Of a stretch of 64,000 nt of DNA, positions 15,905 to 25,481 are shown piece after piece. The stretch lies in the NCBI GenBank assembly GCA_031430575.1, contig JANPBT010000017.1:1-64000 (forward strand), given 5' to 3'. A model generated the notes under the pieces. That model was not told the origin of the DNA. It was given only the letters and a program-made list of their open reading frames with translations, and ran no database searches. The position numbers were made by a program, and so were the translations under genes. Source of the stretch: JANMDS01 sp031430575. GTDB taxonomy: Bacteria > Pseudomonadota > Gammaproteobacteria > Burkholderiales > Casimicrobiaceae. Position 1 is the stretch's first letter. Each line of letters opens with the position of its first letter.

Positions 15905-17563
15905 ATGAATCTGTCAGATCGCGTTGATTATCGTACGTTTCCAGAGCAATACCGGCATTGGAAGCTGAGCTTCGACGGCGCGGTCGCGACCATCGGTGCA
16001 GATTTTGACGAAAATGCTGGCTTGCGGCCCGGCTATAAGTTAAAGCTCAATAGTTACGATTTGGGCGTTGATATTGAGCTCAACGATGCGATCAATCGCA
16101 TCCGTTTCGAACACCCGGAAGTGCGCACCGTCGTGCTCACCAGTCTTAAAGATAAAGTTTTTTGCTCGGGGGCTAATATATTCATGCTGGGAGTTTCGAG
16201 CCACGCGTGGAAGGTAAATTTCTGCAAATTCACCAATGAAACGCGAAACGGCCTAGAAGACTCATCAAAACACAGCGGGCTGAAATTCCTCGCTGCCGTG
16301 AATGGCGCATGCGCAGGAGGCGGCTATGAAGTCGCGCTGGCCTGCGACGAAATTATCTTAGTCGATGATCGTGCCTCTGCGGTGTCGCTGCCGGAAGTGC
16401 CGTTACTGGGCGTTTTGCCAGGCACCGGCGGGTTGACGCGGGTCACGGATAAACGCCACGTTCGGCACGATTTGGCTGATATTTTTTGCACCAGTCATGA
16501 AGGCGTTCGTGGTCAAAAAGCGAAAGACTGGCGCTTGGTGGACGACATTGCCAAGCCTGCAGAATTCAAAGCCCGCGTTCAAAAGCGCGCGTTGGAATTA
16601 GCCGAAAAAAGTGACCGCCCCACCGGCGACAAAGGCATAGCGCTGACGCCGCTCGCCCGCACGACCGAAGCCGATGCCCTCAGATACAGCTACGTAACCG
16701 TTGAGATTGATCGCACAAAGCGCACGGCGACCTTTATCATTAAAGCACCGAGCGCTGACGTGCAAAGCACCATTGGCGAAATCGAAGCAGCGGGCGTCGA
16801 TTGGTATCCACTGGCGTTGGCGCGCGAAATGGAAGATGCGATTTTGTCCATGCGCACCAACGAGCTCGAGATCGGCATGTGGCTGATTAAAACTTCGGGC
16901 GATGCCGCACGGGTGCTCGCTGTCGATGCCATTTTGCTAGCGCATCAAAATCACTGGCTCGTACGCGAAACCATCGGTTACCTGCGGCGCACTTTCAGCC
17001 GTTTTGATGTGTCTTCGCGTAGTCTGTTCGCGCTCGTCGATGAAGGCTCCTGCTTTGCGGGCAGTTTCCTAGAGCTTGCATTGGCCTGCGACAGGATTTA
17101 TCACCTCGCGCTCCCGGATGCACCCGATACCGCCCCAAAAATTATCGTGGGCGAAATGAATTTTGGCCACTACCCCATGGCGACCGGACAAAGCCGATTG
17201 CAGCGGCGCTTTTATGAAGAAACAGCACCGCTGGATGCCGTGCGCGCGAAAGTGGGGCTCGCGCTTGATGCGGACGCTGCTTTGGCGCTCGGCTTGGTCA
17301 CTTCAAACCCGGACGATATTGATTTTGCCGATGAAGTGCGCATTGCAATTGAAGAGCGGATTTCGATGTCTCCTGACGCGCTGACCGGTATGGAAGCCAA
17401 TCTGCGCTTTAACGGCAAAGAGAATATGGTCACGCGCATTTTTGGCAGGCTCACCGCGTGGCAAAACTGGATCTTCCAACGCCCGAATGCCGTTGGTGAA
17501 AAAGGCGCACTCAAGGTGTATGGCAAAGGCGAAAAGCCCGGCTTTGATTGGCATCGGGTTTAA
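15905..17563 (+). CDS. boxC: Benzoyl-CoA-dihydrodiol lyase (BoxC)
   Basis: A 552-residue protein, the normal length for BoxC, made of two enoyl-CoA-hydratase-like halves. It opens the epoxidised ring of benzoyl-CoA, giving 3,4-dehydroadipyl-CoA semialdehyde and formate. The first half has VLTSLKDKVFCSGANIFMLG and NGACAGGGYEVALACDEI (oxyanion region near residue 145). The second has LFALVDEGSCFAGSFLELALACDRI. The ATG at 15905 has GAGAG upstream; an in-frame TTG four codons earlier is less likely. First gene of boxC-boxB-boxA. A near-consensus dispersed repeat (TTACCTGCGGCGCACTTT, 16978-16995) falls in the conserved G-Y-L-R-R-T segment without adding residues. Confidence 0.95.
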   Translation: MNLSDRVDYRTFPEQYRHWKLSFDGAVATIGADFDENAGLRPGYKLKLNSYDLGVDIELNDAINRIRFEHPEVRTVVLTSLKDKVFCSGANIFMLGVSSHAWKVNFCKFTNETRNGLEDSSKHSGLKFLAAVNGACAGGGYEVALACDEIILVDDRASAVSLPEVPLLGVLPGTGGLTRVTDKRHVRHDLADIFCTSHEGVRGQKAKDWRLVDDIAKPAEFKARVQKRALELAEKSDRPTGDKGIALTPLARTTEADALRYSYVTVEIDRTKRTATFIIKAPSADVQSTIGEIEAAGVDWYPLALAREMEDAILSMRTNELEIGMWLIKTSGDAARVLAVDAILLAHQNHWLVRETIGYLRRTFSRFDVSSRSLFALVDEGSCFAGSFLELALACDRIYHLALPDAPDTAPKIIVGEMNFGHYPMATGQSRLQRRFYEETAPLDAVRAKVGLALDADAALALGLVTSNPDDIDFADEVRIAIEERISMSPDALTGMEANLRFNGKENMVTRIFGRLTAWQNWIFQRPNAVGEKGALKVYGKGEKPGFDWHRV

Positions 17564-17653
17564 TCCCAAAATTTGTTGTGTGGCGCGAATATTTGGTGGC
17601 GCGCCGCAACCGAAATTGAACCACCACATATTTTCATTTCGGAGCACCGCGTC

Positions 17654-19084
17654 ATGTCCACAAGTATTAATTACAGCGAAAAAATACCTAATAACGTTAA
17701 CTTAAACGAAGACCGCACTTTGCAGCGCGCGCTCGAGCAATGGCAGCCTAATTTCATCAATTGGTGGGATGAAATTGGCCCAACGGGTGCGCAAGACTCC
17801 GAAGTTTATTTACGCACCGCAACGAGTGTTGACCCCGCTGGCTGGGCGCAATTTGGTCACGTCAAAATGCGTGACTACCGCTGGGGAATTTTTCTAAATC
17901 CGGCGCAAGAAAATCGCAAGATTCACTTCGGCGATCATCTGGGGCAAGACGCATGGAACGATGTCCCGGGTGAATATCGCGCTAATCTGCGCCGAATTAT
18001 CGTCACCCAAGGCGATACCGAGCCGGCCTCAGTTGAGCAGCAGCGCCATCTTGGCTTGACCGCGCCATCGATGTATGACTTACGCAATCTGTATCAAATC
18101 AACGTTGAAGAAGGCCGCCATTTGTGGGCCATGGTCTACCTGCTGCATAAGCATTTCGGTCGCGATGGTCGCGAGGAAGCTGAAGCGCTTTTAGTGCGGC
18201 GCTCAGGCGACGAAAATAATCCGCGTATCCTCGGTGCGTTTAACGAAGCCACGCCCGATTGGCTGTCGTTTTTCATGTTCACCTACTTCACCGACCGTGA
18301 CGGTAAATTTCAGCTGTGTGCGCTCGCTGAAAGTGCGTTTGATCCGCTTGCGCGCACATCAAAATTTATGCTTACCGAAGAAGCTCATCACATGTTTGTC
18401 GGTGAATCGGGTGTATCCCGCGTGATACAGCGCACGTGCGCCGCGATGAATGAAATGAAAACCGACGACGTATCGAAATTGCGTGCCGCTGGCGTGATCG
18501 ATTTGCCGACGCTGCAACGCTATTTAAATTTCCATTATTCGGTCACAATCGATCTCTTCGGTGCCGATGAATCATCAAACGCAGCTGCTTTCTACACCAC
18601 CGGTATCAAAGGCCGCTATGAGGAAGGCAAGCGCACCGACGATCATCAACTGCGCGGTCAAACGTACGGCGTGCTGGAAGTGCGCGATGGCAAATTGGTT
18701 GAAAAGCAAGTGCCCATGTTGAATGCCCTGAACGAAGTCTTGCGCGATGATTTCATTAAAGACTCCATCGCAGGCGTTGGCCGGTGGAATAAAGTCATCG
18801 ACAAAGCCGCAATTCCCTTTCAACTCACAGCACCGCATAAAGCCTTTCACCGCAATATCGGCGCCTTGGCGCAGTTGCGAGTATCGCCCGACGGGCGTGT
18901 GATTTCTGAAAATGAGTGGAAAGCCAACCACGATGCTTGGCTGCCATCGGAAGCAGACCGCGCATTTGTAGCCAGCTTGATGGGGCGGGTGGATGGGCCA
19001 GGCCAATTTGCGAACTGGATTGCGCCTCCGGCCATGGGGATCAACAAAAACCCAGTGGATTTCGAGTACATTCGCTTTAACTAA
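17654..19084 (+). CDS. boxB: Benzoyl-CoA 2,3-epoxidase, oxygenase component (BoxB)
   Basis: A 476-residue diiron oxygenase that, with the reductase BoxA, adds one oxygen atom to benzoyl-CoA as the 2,3-epoxide. Iron-ligand-type segments are NVEEGRHLWAMVYLLHKHFG (about 150-170) and LTEEAHHMFVGESGVSRV (about 240-257). RANLRRIIVTQGDTEPASVE is highly characteristic. ATG 17654 has GGAG nine bases upstream, giving the usual BoxB length; a longer frame reaching back to 17573 lacks such support. It lies 90 bp after boxC and 28 bp before boxA. Confidence 0.95.
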   Translation: MSTSINYSEKIPNNVNLNEDRTLQRALEQWQPNFINWWDEIGPTGAQDSEVYLRTATSVDPAGWAQFGHVKMRDYRWGIFLNPAQENRKIHFGDHLGQDAWNDVPGEYRANLRRIIVTQGDTEPASVEQQRHLGLTAPSMYDLRNLYQINVEEGRHLWAMVYLLHKHFGRDGREEAEALLVRRSGDENNPRILGAFNEATPDWLSFFMFTYFTDRDGKFQLCALAESAFDPLARTSKFMLTEEAHHMFVGESGVSRVIQRTCAAMNEMKTDDVSKLRAAGVIDLPTLQRYLNFHYSVTIDLFGADESSNAAAFYTTGIKGRYEEGKRTDDHQLRGQTYGVLEVRDGKLVEKQVPMLNALNEVLRDDFIKDSIAGVGRWNKVIDKAAIPFQLTAPHKAFHRNIGALAQLRVSPDGRVISENEWKANHDAWLPSEADRAFVASLMGRVDGPGQFANWIAPPAMGINKNPVDFEYIRFN

Positions 19085-19112
19085 AATCGTAAAAACCGAA
19101 ACAGGCACAGGC

Positions 19113-20429
19113 ATGAACGCAGCGGACGCACATCTAATTTCCCAGCATCTGATTGACCCAGTGATTTGCATCCGCTGCAATACCTGCGAGGCGACCTGCC
19201 CCGTCGGCGCGATCACGCACGACGACCGCAACTACGTCGTCGATGCCGAAAAATGTAATTCATGCATGGCCTGCATATCACCGTGCCCGACCGGCTCGAT
19301 TGATAATTGGCGTACCGTCGCCAAGATGAAAACTTACTCGATTGCCGAGCAATTGACATGGGATGATTTGCCCGAGCCGCTGGCGGCAGACGCGCTGGCC
19401 GAAAATGGCGAAGGCACGTCCATACCTGCGGCGCAGATTTTGGCGAATAATGCCTTAAATGCCCCATCGGGCGCGCTAGATTTCTCTTCAGCTGCATTGG
19501 CTGCGGGCGCTGCAAACGCCTACGCTACGGCTCAATATGGCGCGACCGTAGCCCCATGGTCTGCTGCCCACCCTTACACCCACCTTTACGGCGCAAAGGC
19601 GGCTGCCCCGTTCATTGCGGCCACTGTTACGGGCAATGTGCGCGTGACCGATGCGGGGACTGATTACGATACCCATCACATCGTGATCGATTTCGGCACG
19701 ATGCCGTTCCCAGTGCTAGAAGGGCAATCGATCGGCGTGATCCCACCGGGCACCGATGCGAACGGAAGACCGCATAACCCTCGCCAGTACTCGATCGCAA
19801 GCCCACGTAACGGTGAGCGCCCTGGCTATAACAACGCTTCATTGACCATCAAACGGGTGCTGGCTGACCCGACAGGAAAATCGATGCGGGGTGTGGCGAG
19901 TAACTACATGTGTGATCTAAGCGTTGGCGATCAGCTGAAAGTGGTGGGGCCGTTTGGTGCAAGTTTCTTGATGGCCAATCATCCAAAAAGTCATCTGGTA
20001 ATGATCTGCACGGGCACCGGCTCAGCGCCCATGCGCGCGATGACGGAATGGCGGCGACGTTTACGCAATTCAGGTAAGTTTGAAGGCGGTAAGCTTATGC
20101 TGTTTTTTGGCGCACGCACGAAAGAAGAGCTGCCCTACTTTGGTCCGTTGCAATCGTTGCCCAAAGATTTCATCGATATCAATTTTGTCTATAGTCGCGC
20201 GACCGGTCAACCCAAAAAATACGTGCAAGACGCCATGCGCGAGCGCGCCGCAGATCTTGCAAAGTTACTGGTCGACAAAGACGCTCACTTTTACGTCTGC
20301 GGCTTGAAAGCAATGGAAGAAGGTGTGATCTATGCTCTGCGCGATATCGCGCAAAGCGCTGGCCTCGACTGGCCTGCGATTTGCGCGCGATTGAAGCAAG
20401 AAGGTCGAATGCAGCTCGAAACGTACTGA
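19113..20429 (+). CDS. boxA: Benzoyl-CoA 2,3-epoxidase, reductase component (BoxA)
   Basis: A 438-residue NADPH-dependent reductase that feeds electrons to BoxB. Residues about 14-65 form a two-[4Fe-4S] ferredoxin domain (CIRCNTCEATCP and CNSCMACISPCP). From about 175 it is FNR-like: RQYSIASPRNGERPG for FAD, CTGTGSAPMRAMTEW and YVCGLKAMEEGV for NADPH. Between them is a long alanine-rich linker (about 85-165) that contains repeat copy 16 read as S-I-P-A-A-Q-I-L. Another copy begins 11 bp after the stop. Third gene of the box operon. Confidence 0.94.
   Translation: MNAADAHLISQHLIDPVICIRCNTCEATCPVGAITHDDRNYVVDAEKCNSCMACISPCPTGSIDNWRTVAKMKTYSIAEQLTWDDLPEPLAADALAENGEGTSIPAAQILANNALNAPSGALDFSSAALAAGAANAYATAQYGATVAPWSAAHPYTHLYGAKAAAPFIAATVTGNVRVTDAGTDYDTHHIVIDFGTMPFPVLEGQSIGVIPPGTDANGRPHNPRQYSIASPRNGERPGYNNASLTIKRVLADPTGKSMRGVASNYMCDLSVGDQLKVVGPFGASFLMANHPKSHLVMICTGTGSAPMRAMTEWRRRLRNSGKFEGGKLMLFFGARTKEELPYFGPLQSLPKDFIDINFVYSRATGQPKKYVQDAMRERAADLAKLLVDKDAHFYVCGLKAMEEGVIYALRDIAQSAGLDWPAICARLKQEGRMQLETY
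19422..19439 (+). repeat. CCTGCGGCGCAG dispersed repeat, copy 16
   Basis: Exact consensus in sense within the boxA linker, read as I-P-A-A-Q-I. Confidence 0.92.
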
Positions 20430-20439
20430 AAAACTACGC

Positions 20440-20457
20440 AATCTGCGCCGCAGGTAT
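20440..20457 (-). repeat. CCTGCGGCGCAG dispersed repeat, copy 17
   Basis: Exact consensus 11 bp after the boxA stop; the last copy before a long repeat-poor region. Confidence 0.92.
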
Positions 20458-21159
20458 TCGCCTAGTGCGTTAATTTGCCCATTGCCCGATCGCTTTCCAG
20501 CGAGTTTCGGGTCGGGGAAATCGGTGTCAAAGCTGGAGAGGCCGCCCGCGTAAATCGATGGTTACATCACGCGCTCAATTTCCTCCGTGGTATTTGCTGA
20601 AGGTAAACGCAGCTTTACCCTTTACCGGTGAAAAACAATTCTGGTAGCGCCGAGCTTTGTCAAACCTTCCGATTTCGTGAAACCATAGAAGACAGATTAG
20701 ACTCGTTTTCTATCGACGTTTACGGAAAAACTAAGCGCTAGCGACTGAGTCTTTCGCCGTTGAAGATACTTTTTGAAGCGGATCTACGAGCGTTTGGTGT
20801 GTCATCGGGCGAATGAAATGGTGAAATATCAACTCAGCTTGAACGTGCTGACTTAGCGCGTATCGGTTGTCTAGCGCCTCAGCCACGTGCCTAGTGCGGC
20901 ATCTATCTCGCTTACTTGATGCTACGTTTCCGCGCCGCATTCGCTTCGATCATCTGCGATATTTTGCGGGAGAAAATCCTTCGGTCGTCGCCTGCCTCCC
21001 GCTTCCCCTAACCATTTAACAGGCTTTGTCCTACATCGACGCGAGTCACTCTCCTGCACCACGATTTTTCTCACGAAATTACATTGAGCACTTCGCTTGA
21101 ATTCAAATGATTTCAAGTAACTCGCTCGAATTTAGTCCACTAGGAAAAGGGGAACCGTA
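20458..21159. other. Intergenic stretch, 702 bp, left edge of the stress island
   Basis: No gene recognised. Contains TGTCCTACA at 21027-21035, a half of the palindrome seen upstream of other genes in the island, about 125 bp before the CsbD gene. The minus-strand frame at 20731-20940 has no recognisable domain. Confidence 0.45.
21021..21035. promoter_or_regulatory. Candidate island regulatory motif (AGGCTTTGTCCTACA)
   Basis: Shares AGG(N3)TTGTCCTAC-like symmetry with GTAGGACATGTCCTAC-type sites at 33091 and 27568. Lies upstream of the CsbD/BON pair. The binding protein is unknown. Confidence 0.35.
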
Positions 21160-21357
21160 ATGAACAAAGATCAAGTTAGAGGCCGTGTGCACCAAGTGAA
21201 AGGTAAGCTTAAGGAAGCCGTCGGAATCGTGGTGGATAGTTCAAAGTTAAAGCTCCAGGGTAGCGCCGAACAAATTGTCGGTAAAGTCCAAGCCAACGTT
21301 GGCGACCTATCGGCTGACGCAAGAGTTAAGCTTACGAAGAAACGCAACATCATGTAA
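21160..21357 (+). CDS. CsbD-family stress protein
   Basis: A 65-residue hydrophilic protein with the CsbD signature MNKDQVRGRVHQVKGKLKEA followed by a second amphipathic helix (KLKLQGSAEQIVGKVQANVGD). CsbD-like proteins are small, induced by general stress in many bacteria, and of unknown biochemical role. GGAAAAGGGGAA lies just upstream as ribosome site. It precedes a BON-domain lipoprotein, the same combination repeated at the right end of the island (37930-38557, in reverse order). Confidence 0.88.
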   Translation: MNKDQVRGRVHQVKGKLKEAVGIVVDSSKLKLQGSAEQIVGKVQANVGDLSADARVKLTKKRNIM

Positions 21358-21427
21358 TTTTTTCGAGCAGTTTCGAAGCCCATGTTTTTTTAAGTTCAAC
21401 GAACGCTTTTTTGCACAAGGAATCGAT

Positions 21428-21922
21428 ATGACGAATCGAAATGCATTTTCTGACAGAATTGCTTCAAACATCGCGAGAACGCTCGTCGTATGTGCGGCGA
21501 CCCTGCTTGGCGCCTGCGATCGCACTGACTCCACCGATACAGTAGGGAAAAAACTAGATCGAGCAGTGGAATCAACCGAAAAGGCGGCCGCGGACGCAGC
21601 CAATGCGGCTAAGCAATCGGCTGCCTCCGCTGAATCAAAACTTCGCGAAACGACTGCAGAAGTTAAAGCAACAGCGCGGAACGCGACGTCAGAAATGAAT
21701 AAATCGGTTGAAGATGCAGCAATAGCAACCTCAATATCTGCCGATCTGATGAAAGATCCCGATCTCAGTGCGTTGAGAATTGATGTCGATGCTAAAGCTG
21801 GCGTCGTTCGACTTTACGGACCCGCGCCAACAGAAGCGGCGAAATCTAGAGCCAGCGCCATCGCTAAATCAGTAAAAGGCGTTGTCACTGTAGAGAATCT
21901 TTTAGTGGTCAAGCAGCCGTAG
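21428..21922 (+). CDS. BON-domain lipoprotein
   Basis: A 164-residue predicted lipoprotein. A signal peptide ends at the lipobox LLGAC (Cys about 30). Then come an alanine- and lysine-rich helical stretch (AAADAANAAKQSAASAESKL...) and a C-terminal BON domain (about 95-164: DAAIATSISADLMKDPDLSAL, VRLYGPAPTEAAKSRASAIA, GVVTVENLLVV). BON domains (OsmY, for example) occur in periplasmic envelope-stress proteins. ATG 21428 has AAGGA upstream; a longer frame from 21275 overlaps the CsbD gene. Confidence 0.85.
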   Translation: MTNRNAFSDRIASNIARTLVVCAATLLGACDRTDSTDTVGKKLDRAVESTEKAAADAANAAKQSAASAESKLRETTAEVKATARNATSEMNKSVEDAAIATSISADLMKDPDLSALRIDVDAKAGVVRLYGPAPTEAAKSRASAIAKSVKGVVTVENLLVVKQP

Positions 21923-22299
21923 TTTCCGATTTCTTAAGCTACACGTTTTATTAACACTACAACCGATATCTCCAGTAAGTCGATGACCGTGGATTTAACT
22001 GGATCCCGCCAATCATGCCTCGGCGCAGTATTTTTCTAGAGACCCGTTTCTAAATATCAGAAGGTGATTGATGAGCGCTCCTGCACTTAGATCGTTTTAG
22101 CCGCGAACACAAGCGACGTCCGATCAAACGTATTTCATGTAGCGTTATCGCAGAAATCGTAAATTAGCGATACGTACACCTCGGCGGAAGCGCGCAACAA
22201 CGAAGATAGTCTTGTCAGCATCATTGAATCTCGATCAAAAAACTTCCATCATCCATCTGAATCTTATTTTTCCAACAGAAATTAAACGACGAAAGCGCT
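21923..22299. other. Intergenic stretch, 377 bp
   Basis: No gene seen. At about 22014-22028, ATGCCTCGGCGCAGT looks like a decayed dispersed repeat (one base missing from the core). Confidence 0.4.
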
Positions 22300-22854
22300 A
22301 TGGAGATCATCGTAAAAGAGTTGACGCTTTTGGATAAACCAGCGATTGAGGTGCATTTTCTTTCATTAACGCAGGATGCGAGGCGGCTACGTTTTGGTAT
22401 GAATTTAAATGATGCTGCAGTTCGATCTTATGTCGCAGAGCTCGATTTTAAATCGGACGCGGTGTTCGGCGTTTCAGGAGATGATCTGGCTATCCTAGGT
22501 GTCGCACACCTTGCGCGTGACGATGATTGCGCGGAGCTTGGTTTATCTGTTTCGTCAGATCATCGAAATCAAGGCATTGGCACCGAACTTCTGCGTCGCG
22601 CGAATACGCACGCGCGCAATTGGGGATCTCGTACGCTATATATGCACTACCTCACCCAAAACAACCCAATCATGCGCATTGCACGAAAGATAGGAATGGA
22701 TGTCGTTTTCGATGCAAGCGAAGCTGATGCTTCGCTAAGGCTTTCACCAGCGGATCGGCAGAGCCGCGAGGGAGAAGCGACGGAGCAACGAATTGCGCTT
22801 GTAGATCACGCCTTAAAAACTAAACGCCTAAGCGAACGTCAAATAAATTTTTGA
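22300..22854 (+). CDS. GNAT-family N-acetyltransferase
   Basis: A 184-residue protein with the acetyl-CoA-binding motif SSDHRNQGIGTELLRRA (about 87-103), preceded by the strand CAELGLSVS and followed by LYMHYLTQNNPIMRIARKIG. It resembles the GNAT domain of stress-associated acetyltransferases; the acceptor is unknown. It stands alone, with GAAAGCGCT before the ATG as a weak ribosome site. Position within the island suggests stress-related expression, but nothing in the gene itself shows it. Confidence 0.82.
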   Translation: MEIIVKELTLLDKPAIEVHFLSLTQDARRLRFGMNLNDAAVRSYVAELDFKSDAVFGVSGDDLAILGVAHLARDDDCAELGLSVSSDHRNQGIGTELLRRANTHARNWGSRTLYMHYLTQNNPIMRIARKIGMDVVFDASEADASLRLSPADRQSREGEATEQRIALVDHALKTKRLSERQINF

Positions 22855-22925
22855 AAGTAGGTCGGGACGCGCAAAGTAACGTAACAAAAAGAATGCAGCC
22901 AATCGGGCTTTAACTGGGCGTTTCT

Positions 22926-23165
22926 TTACGACAGTGGCGGACCAACACGCAGAATTCGCGTCGCGATATGAACCTCAAGCAAGAAGAAAATAATACGACC
23001 GGATAATGCGCACATCGCAAATTCAAACAGCACACCAACCAACCACCTTAAACTCACGCTATTAAACGCGGCAATAAAAAGGGGCTGCAATCGCCACGCA
23101 AAAAGCAGCGCTGCAGACGCGTACAGGTCAATCGCTTTTCTCGTTAGCTTGGCACGCCGCTCCAA
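22926..23165 (-). CDS. Hypothetical small membrane protein
   Basis: A 79-residue frame starting at TTG 23165, with two hydrophobic stretches (YASAALLFAWRLQPLFIAAF and LVGVLFEFAMCALSGRIIFFLL). No ribosome site and no family recognised. It may be a real small membrane protein or chance coding in a decayed region. Confidence 0.3.
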   Translation of the reverse strand: MERRAKLTRKAIDLYASAALLFAWRLQPLFIAAFNSVSLRWLVGVLFEFAMCALSGRIIFFLLEVHIATRILRVGPPLS

Positions 23166-23406
23166 TCCAAAAAACTACAGTCGTGCATCGATACGCAGTG
23201 GCTCGCTAAAAATACACCAACTGCTTTCGATGAACCTCGCCCGATCAATGATGCGGGCGAAGCGATTTGCCATCACAGCCAATAGCGAGCCGACTCAACT
23301 GAACACGACGGCTGGTGCGATGGCAAGCGGTATCACGTGGGCGAGCGCTGCAATATCCTGCTGGGGATCTAACCTATGCTCCTGCGTTTTGAGTGGTCAA
23401 ACGCGC

Positions 23407-24225
23407 CTAGGATCTCGGCTCTCCTAGCCGATTTACCGAAATGATTGGTCCAGGCGCGTACGCCATCTGTACGCGGTGTTCCTGACCTCGGAAAATATAC
23501 GTCACATCCCAGTATTCAGGTCGGCCTGCGTTAGGAATGTTTCCAGTGTCACAGCGACGTACGCCCTGGGAATAGCCACGAGCGCCTGAGCTCTCGCTGC
23601 TTGCACTGCCGCCAACGGCAGCGCCGGTGACAGCGCCAAGCGCTGTAGCAATATCTTTGCCTCGTCCGCCACCAATTTGATGGCCAAGAACGCCGCCGAT
23701 GATCGCGCCAAAAATTGCACCCGGGACGTTATTGTCATTTTGATACTCACCTACGCGCTCGCGCTCTACCCAACACTGGCGGTTAGCGGCTGACATTACG
23801 GCCCGAATGGAGCTTACATTTGCTTCAAACAATCGCTCCGATCCTCGCCGACGGTTATCGTACACCGGGTAAGACGGTGGTGCATAGCGATTATCATCCA
23901 CGCGTGCGGCTCGACCGACACTACGAACAGACGAAATGCGATCATTTAGATTCATCGACGCGAGAGATGAATAGCGGCCTGGTCGCAACACGATACAGCG
24001 CCCAGAAAATTCCGAATCCTCACATATTTCCCAACGATCACCCACAACCAATGCCGATGACGCACGATCATTAAATCCTGCGCTGCGGAAGTTACTTATC
24101 GGGTTGGTTGCGACAAATGAGCGTCCTTGAAAATTATCGTTTTCGTAAAAAATAACCTCGGCGTTAGCGAAGGAACTCGTTACAAGGCATGCCGCGACCA
24201 ATATATGAATTAATTTTCGTTTCAT
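23407..24225 (-). CDS. Beta/gamma-crystallin-fold exported protein with glycine-zipper domain
   Basis: A 272-residue exported protein: signal peptide to about residue 22 (VTSSFANA). Then a beta/gamma-crystallin domain (about 24-105) with paired EVIFYENDNFQGRSFVATNP and WEICEDSEFSGRCIVLRPG Greek-key motifs. Then a glycine-zipper segment (VPGAIFGAIIGGVLGHQIGG..., about 165-205) as in 17-kDa surface antigens. The last 60 residues (EYWDVTYIFRGQEHRVQM) are also typical of such proteins. Such proteins sit in the periplasm or outer membrane; their role is unclear, and calcium binding is possible. GGAGAAAGTAATG precedes the gene. Confidence 0.82.
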   Translation of the reverse strand: MKRKLIHILVAACLVTSSFANAEVIFYENDNFQGRSFVATNPISNFRSAGFNDRASSALVVGDRWEICEDSEFSGRCIVLRPGRYSSLASMNLNDRISSVRSVGRAARVDDNRYAPPSYPVYDNRRRGSERLFEANVSSIRAVMSAANRQCWVERERVGEYQNDNNVPGAIFGAIIGGVLGHQIGGGRGKDIATALGAVTGAAVGGSASSESSGARGYSQGVRRCDTGNIPNAGRPEYWDVTYIFRGQEHRVQMAYAPGPIISVNRLGEPRS

Positions 24226-24318
24226 TACTTTCTCCTGAGTGAACCTTACTTAACCTACTCACTTTGCTGTGGTTTGTGCTCTGATGACGATGTGCATCGT
24301 AGCGCTTGAACAACGACG

Positions 24319-25461
24319 TTATTGTCGAGGCGTGACTCGATAAATCTCACCATTTAAGTCATCCGACACCAATACTCCACCGTCGGGCATCATCAACACG
24401 TCTACTGGCCGACCCCAATATTTTTGGCCCTGCAAAAATCCTGTTTAAAATGAATCCACTCGCGGTGCTGCGCCCGCTCGCAATGTCACGCGCACCACGT
24501 CGTAGCCCACCCGCGCAGGCGGATGCGAGCCGTGCCGGGCGATGACCATACTGGCGTTGCCGCCCGGTTGTGGCTCACGATCAAAACGCATCCCGAGTGC
24601 GGCCACATGCGCCCCTAATCCAAAAACCGGTGGGGTAAATTCTGTGCAGGGTCGCTTATGTCCAAATTCGGGATCTGCAATATCCGTATCGTGACAAAAC
24701 GGAAAGCCAAAATGCTCGCCTAACTTCGAGACAACATTAAGCTCGTCGTTCGGTTTTTGCAGCCCAAGCGCGTCTTGCCCGTTTTCGGTAAACCACAATG
24801 CTTTTGTTTGCGGATGCCAGTCAAACCCCACACTGTTGCGGATGCCACGGGCGACAACTTCGCGCCCGGTGCCATCTGCGTTCAACCGAAGAATAACTCC
24901 ATATTCATCATGAATGGCCTCACACACATCACAAGGAGAGCCAACAGAAACATAGAGCTTGCCATCGGGGCCGAAGCCCATTGCGTGCGCATCGTGTCGG
25001 GCTTTATCGGGCAAACCATCAATCACAACTTCTGGTGCCCCCGGATTATCAAGCCGTGTTTCGATATTTTGAAAACGTACGATGCGAGTACGATCTGCGA
25101 CAAAAAGTGCACCGCCCTGAAAGGCGACCCCGCTTGGATCAGTAAGGCCTGTGACCACCGTATGTTGACGCTTTATCTCACCACCGACGATACCTAGTGC
25201 GTAAACGTTTCCGGCCATACTCCCTACAAATAACGTACCCTGCTCCCCCATCGCCATATGCCGTGCTTGAGGGAGGTCAGTTGCGAACACCCGTACGGTA
25301 TAGCCCATGGCTGGCTTCAGTGCATCAATCTGAATGCCTTTGTTTTCGTCCCGCCAATCTTGCAAAGTGCCGCAGCCCGCGAGCCCAAGCATTACGCCAA
25401 CTCCGAGCGTACGCGCAGCGATTCGTACTGCGCGACGGCCGAGATTTCCAGTGCTATTCAT
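24319..25461 (-). pseudogene. Sorbosone-dehydrogenase-like lipoprotein, interrupted by in-frame TAA
   Basis: The gene starts at ATG 25461 (AAGGA upstream) with a lipoprotein signal (MLGLAGCG). It encodes a PQQ-dependent sugar-dehydrogenase-type beta-propeller (HAMGFGPDGKLYVSVGSPCD, ARGIRNSVGFDWHPQTKALWF). A TAA at 24445-24447 ends the frame at VDSF. The same frame then continues TGFLQGQKYWGRPVDVLMMP and DGGVLVSDDLNGEIYRVTPR to a TAA at 24319-24321. That tail is the conserved C-terminus of this family, so the stop is premature. The product would lack its last propeller strands. It overlaps no neighbour and follows the DUF2177 gene. Confidence 0.72.
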
Positions 25462-25481
25462 ATTGATTCCTTCTGCTGGGG

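Noticed and set aside
17984..18000. AATCTGCGCCGAATTAT in boxB as a dispersed repeat
   Set aside because: Only the first 11 bases match and they encode the conserved R-A-N-L-R-R-I-I of BoxB; likely chance.
23149..23427. 92-codon plus-strand frame
   Set aside because: Low-complexity serine/arginine sequence overlapping the 3' end of a convincing gene on the other strand.
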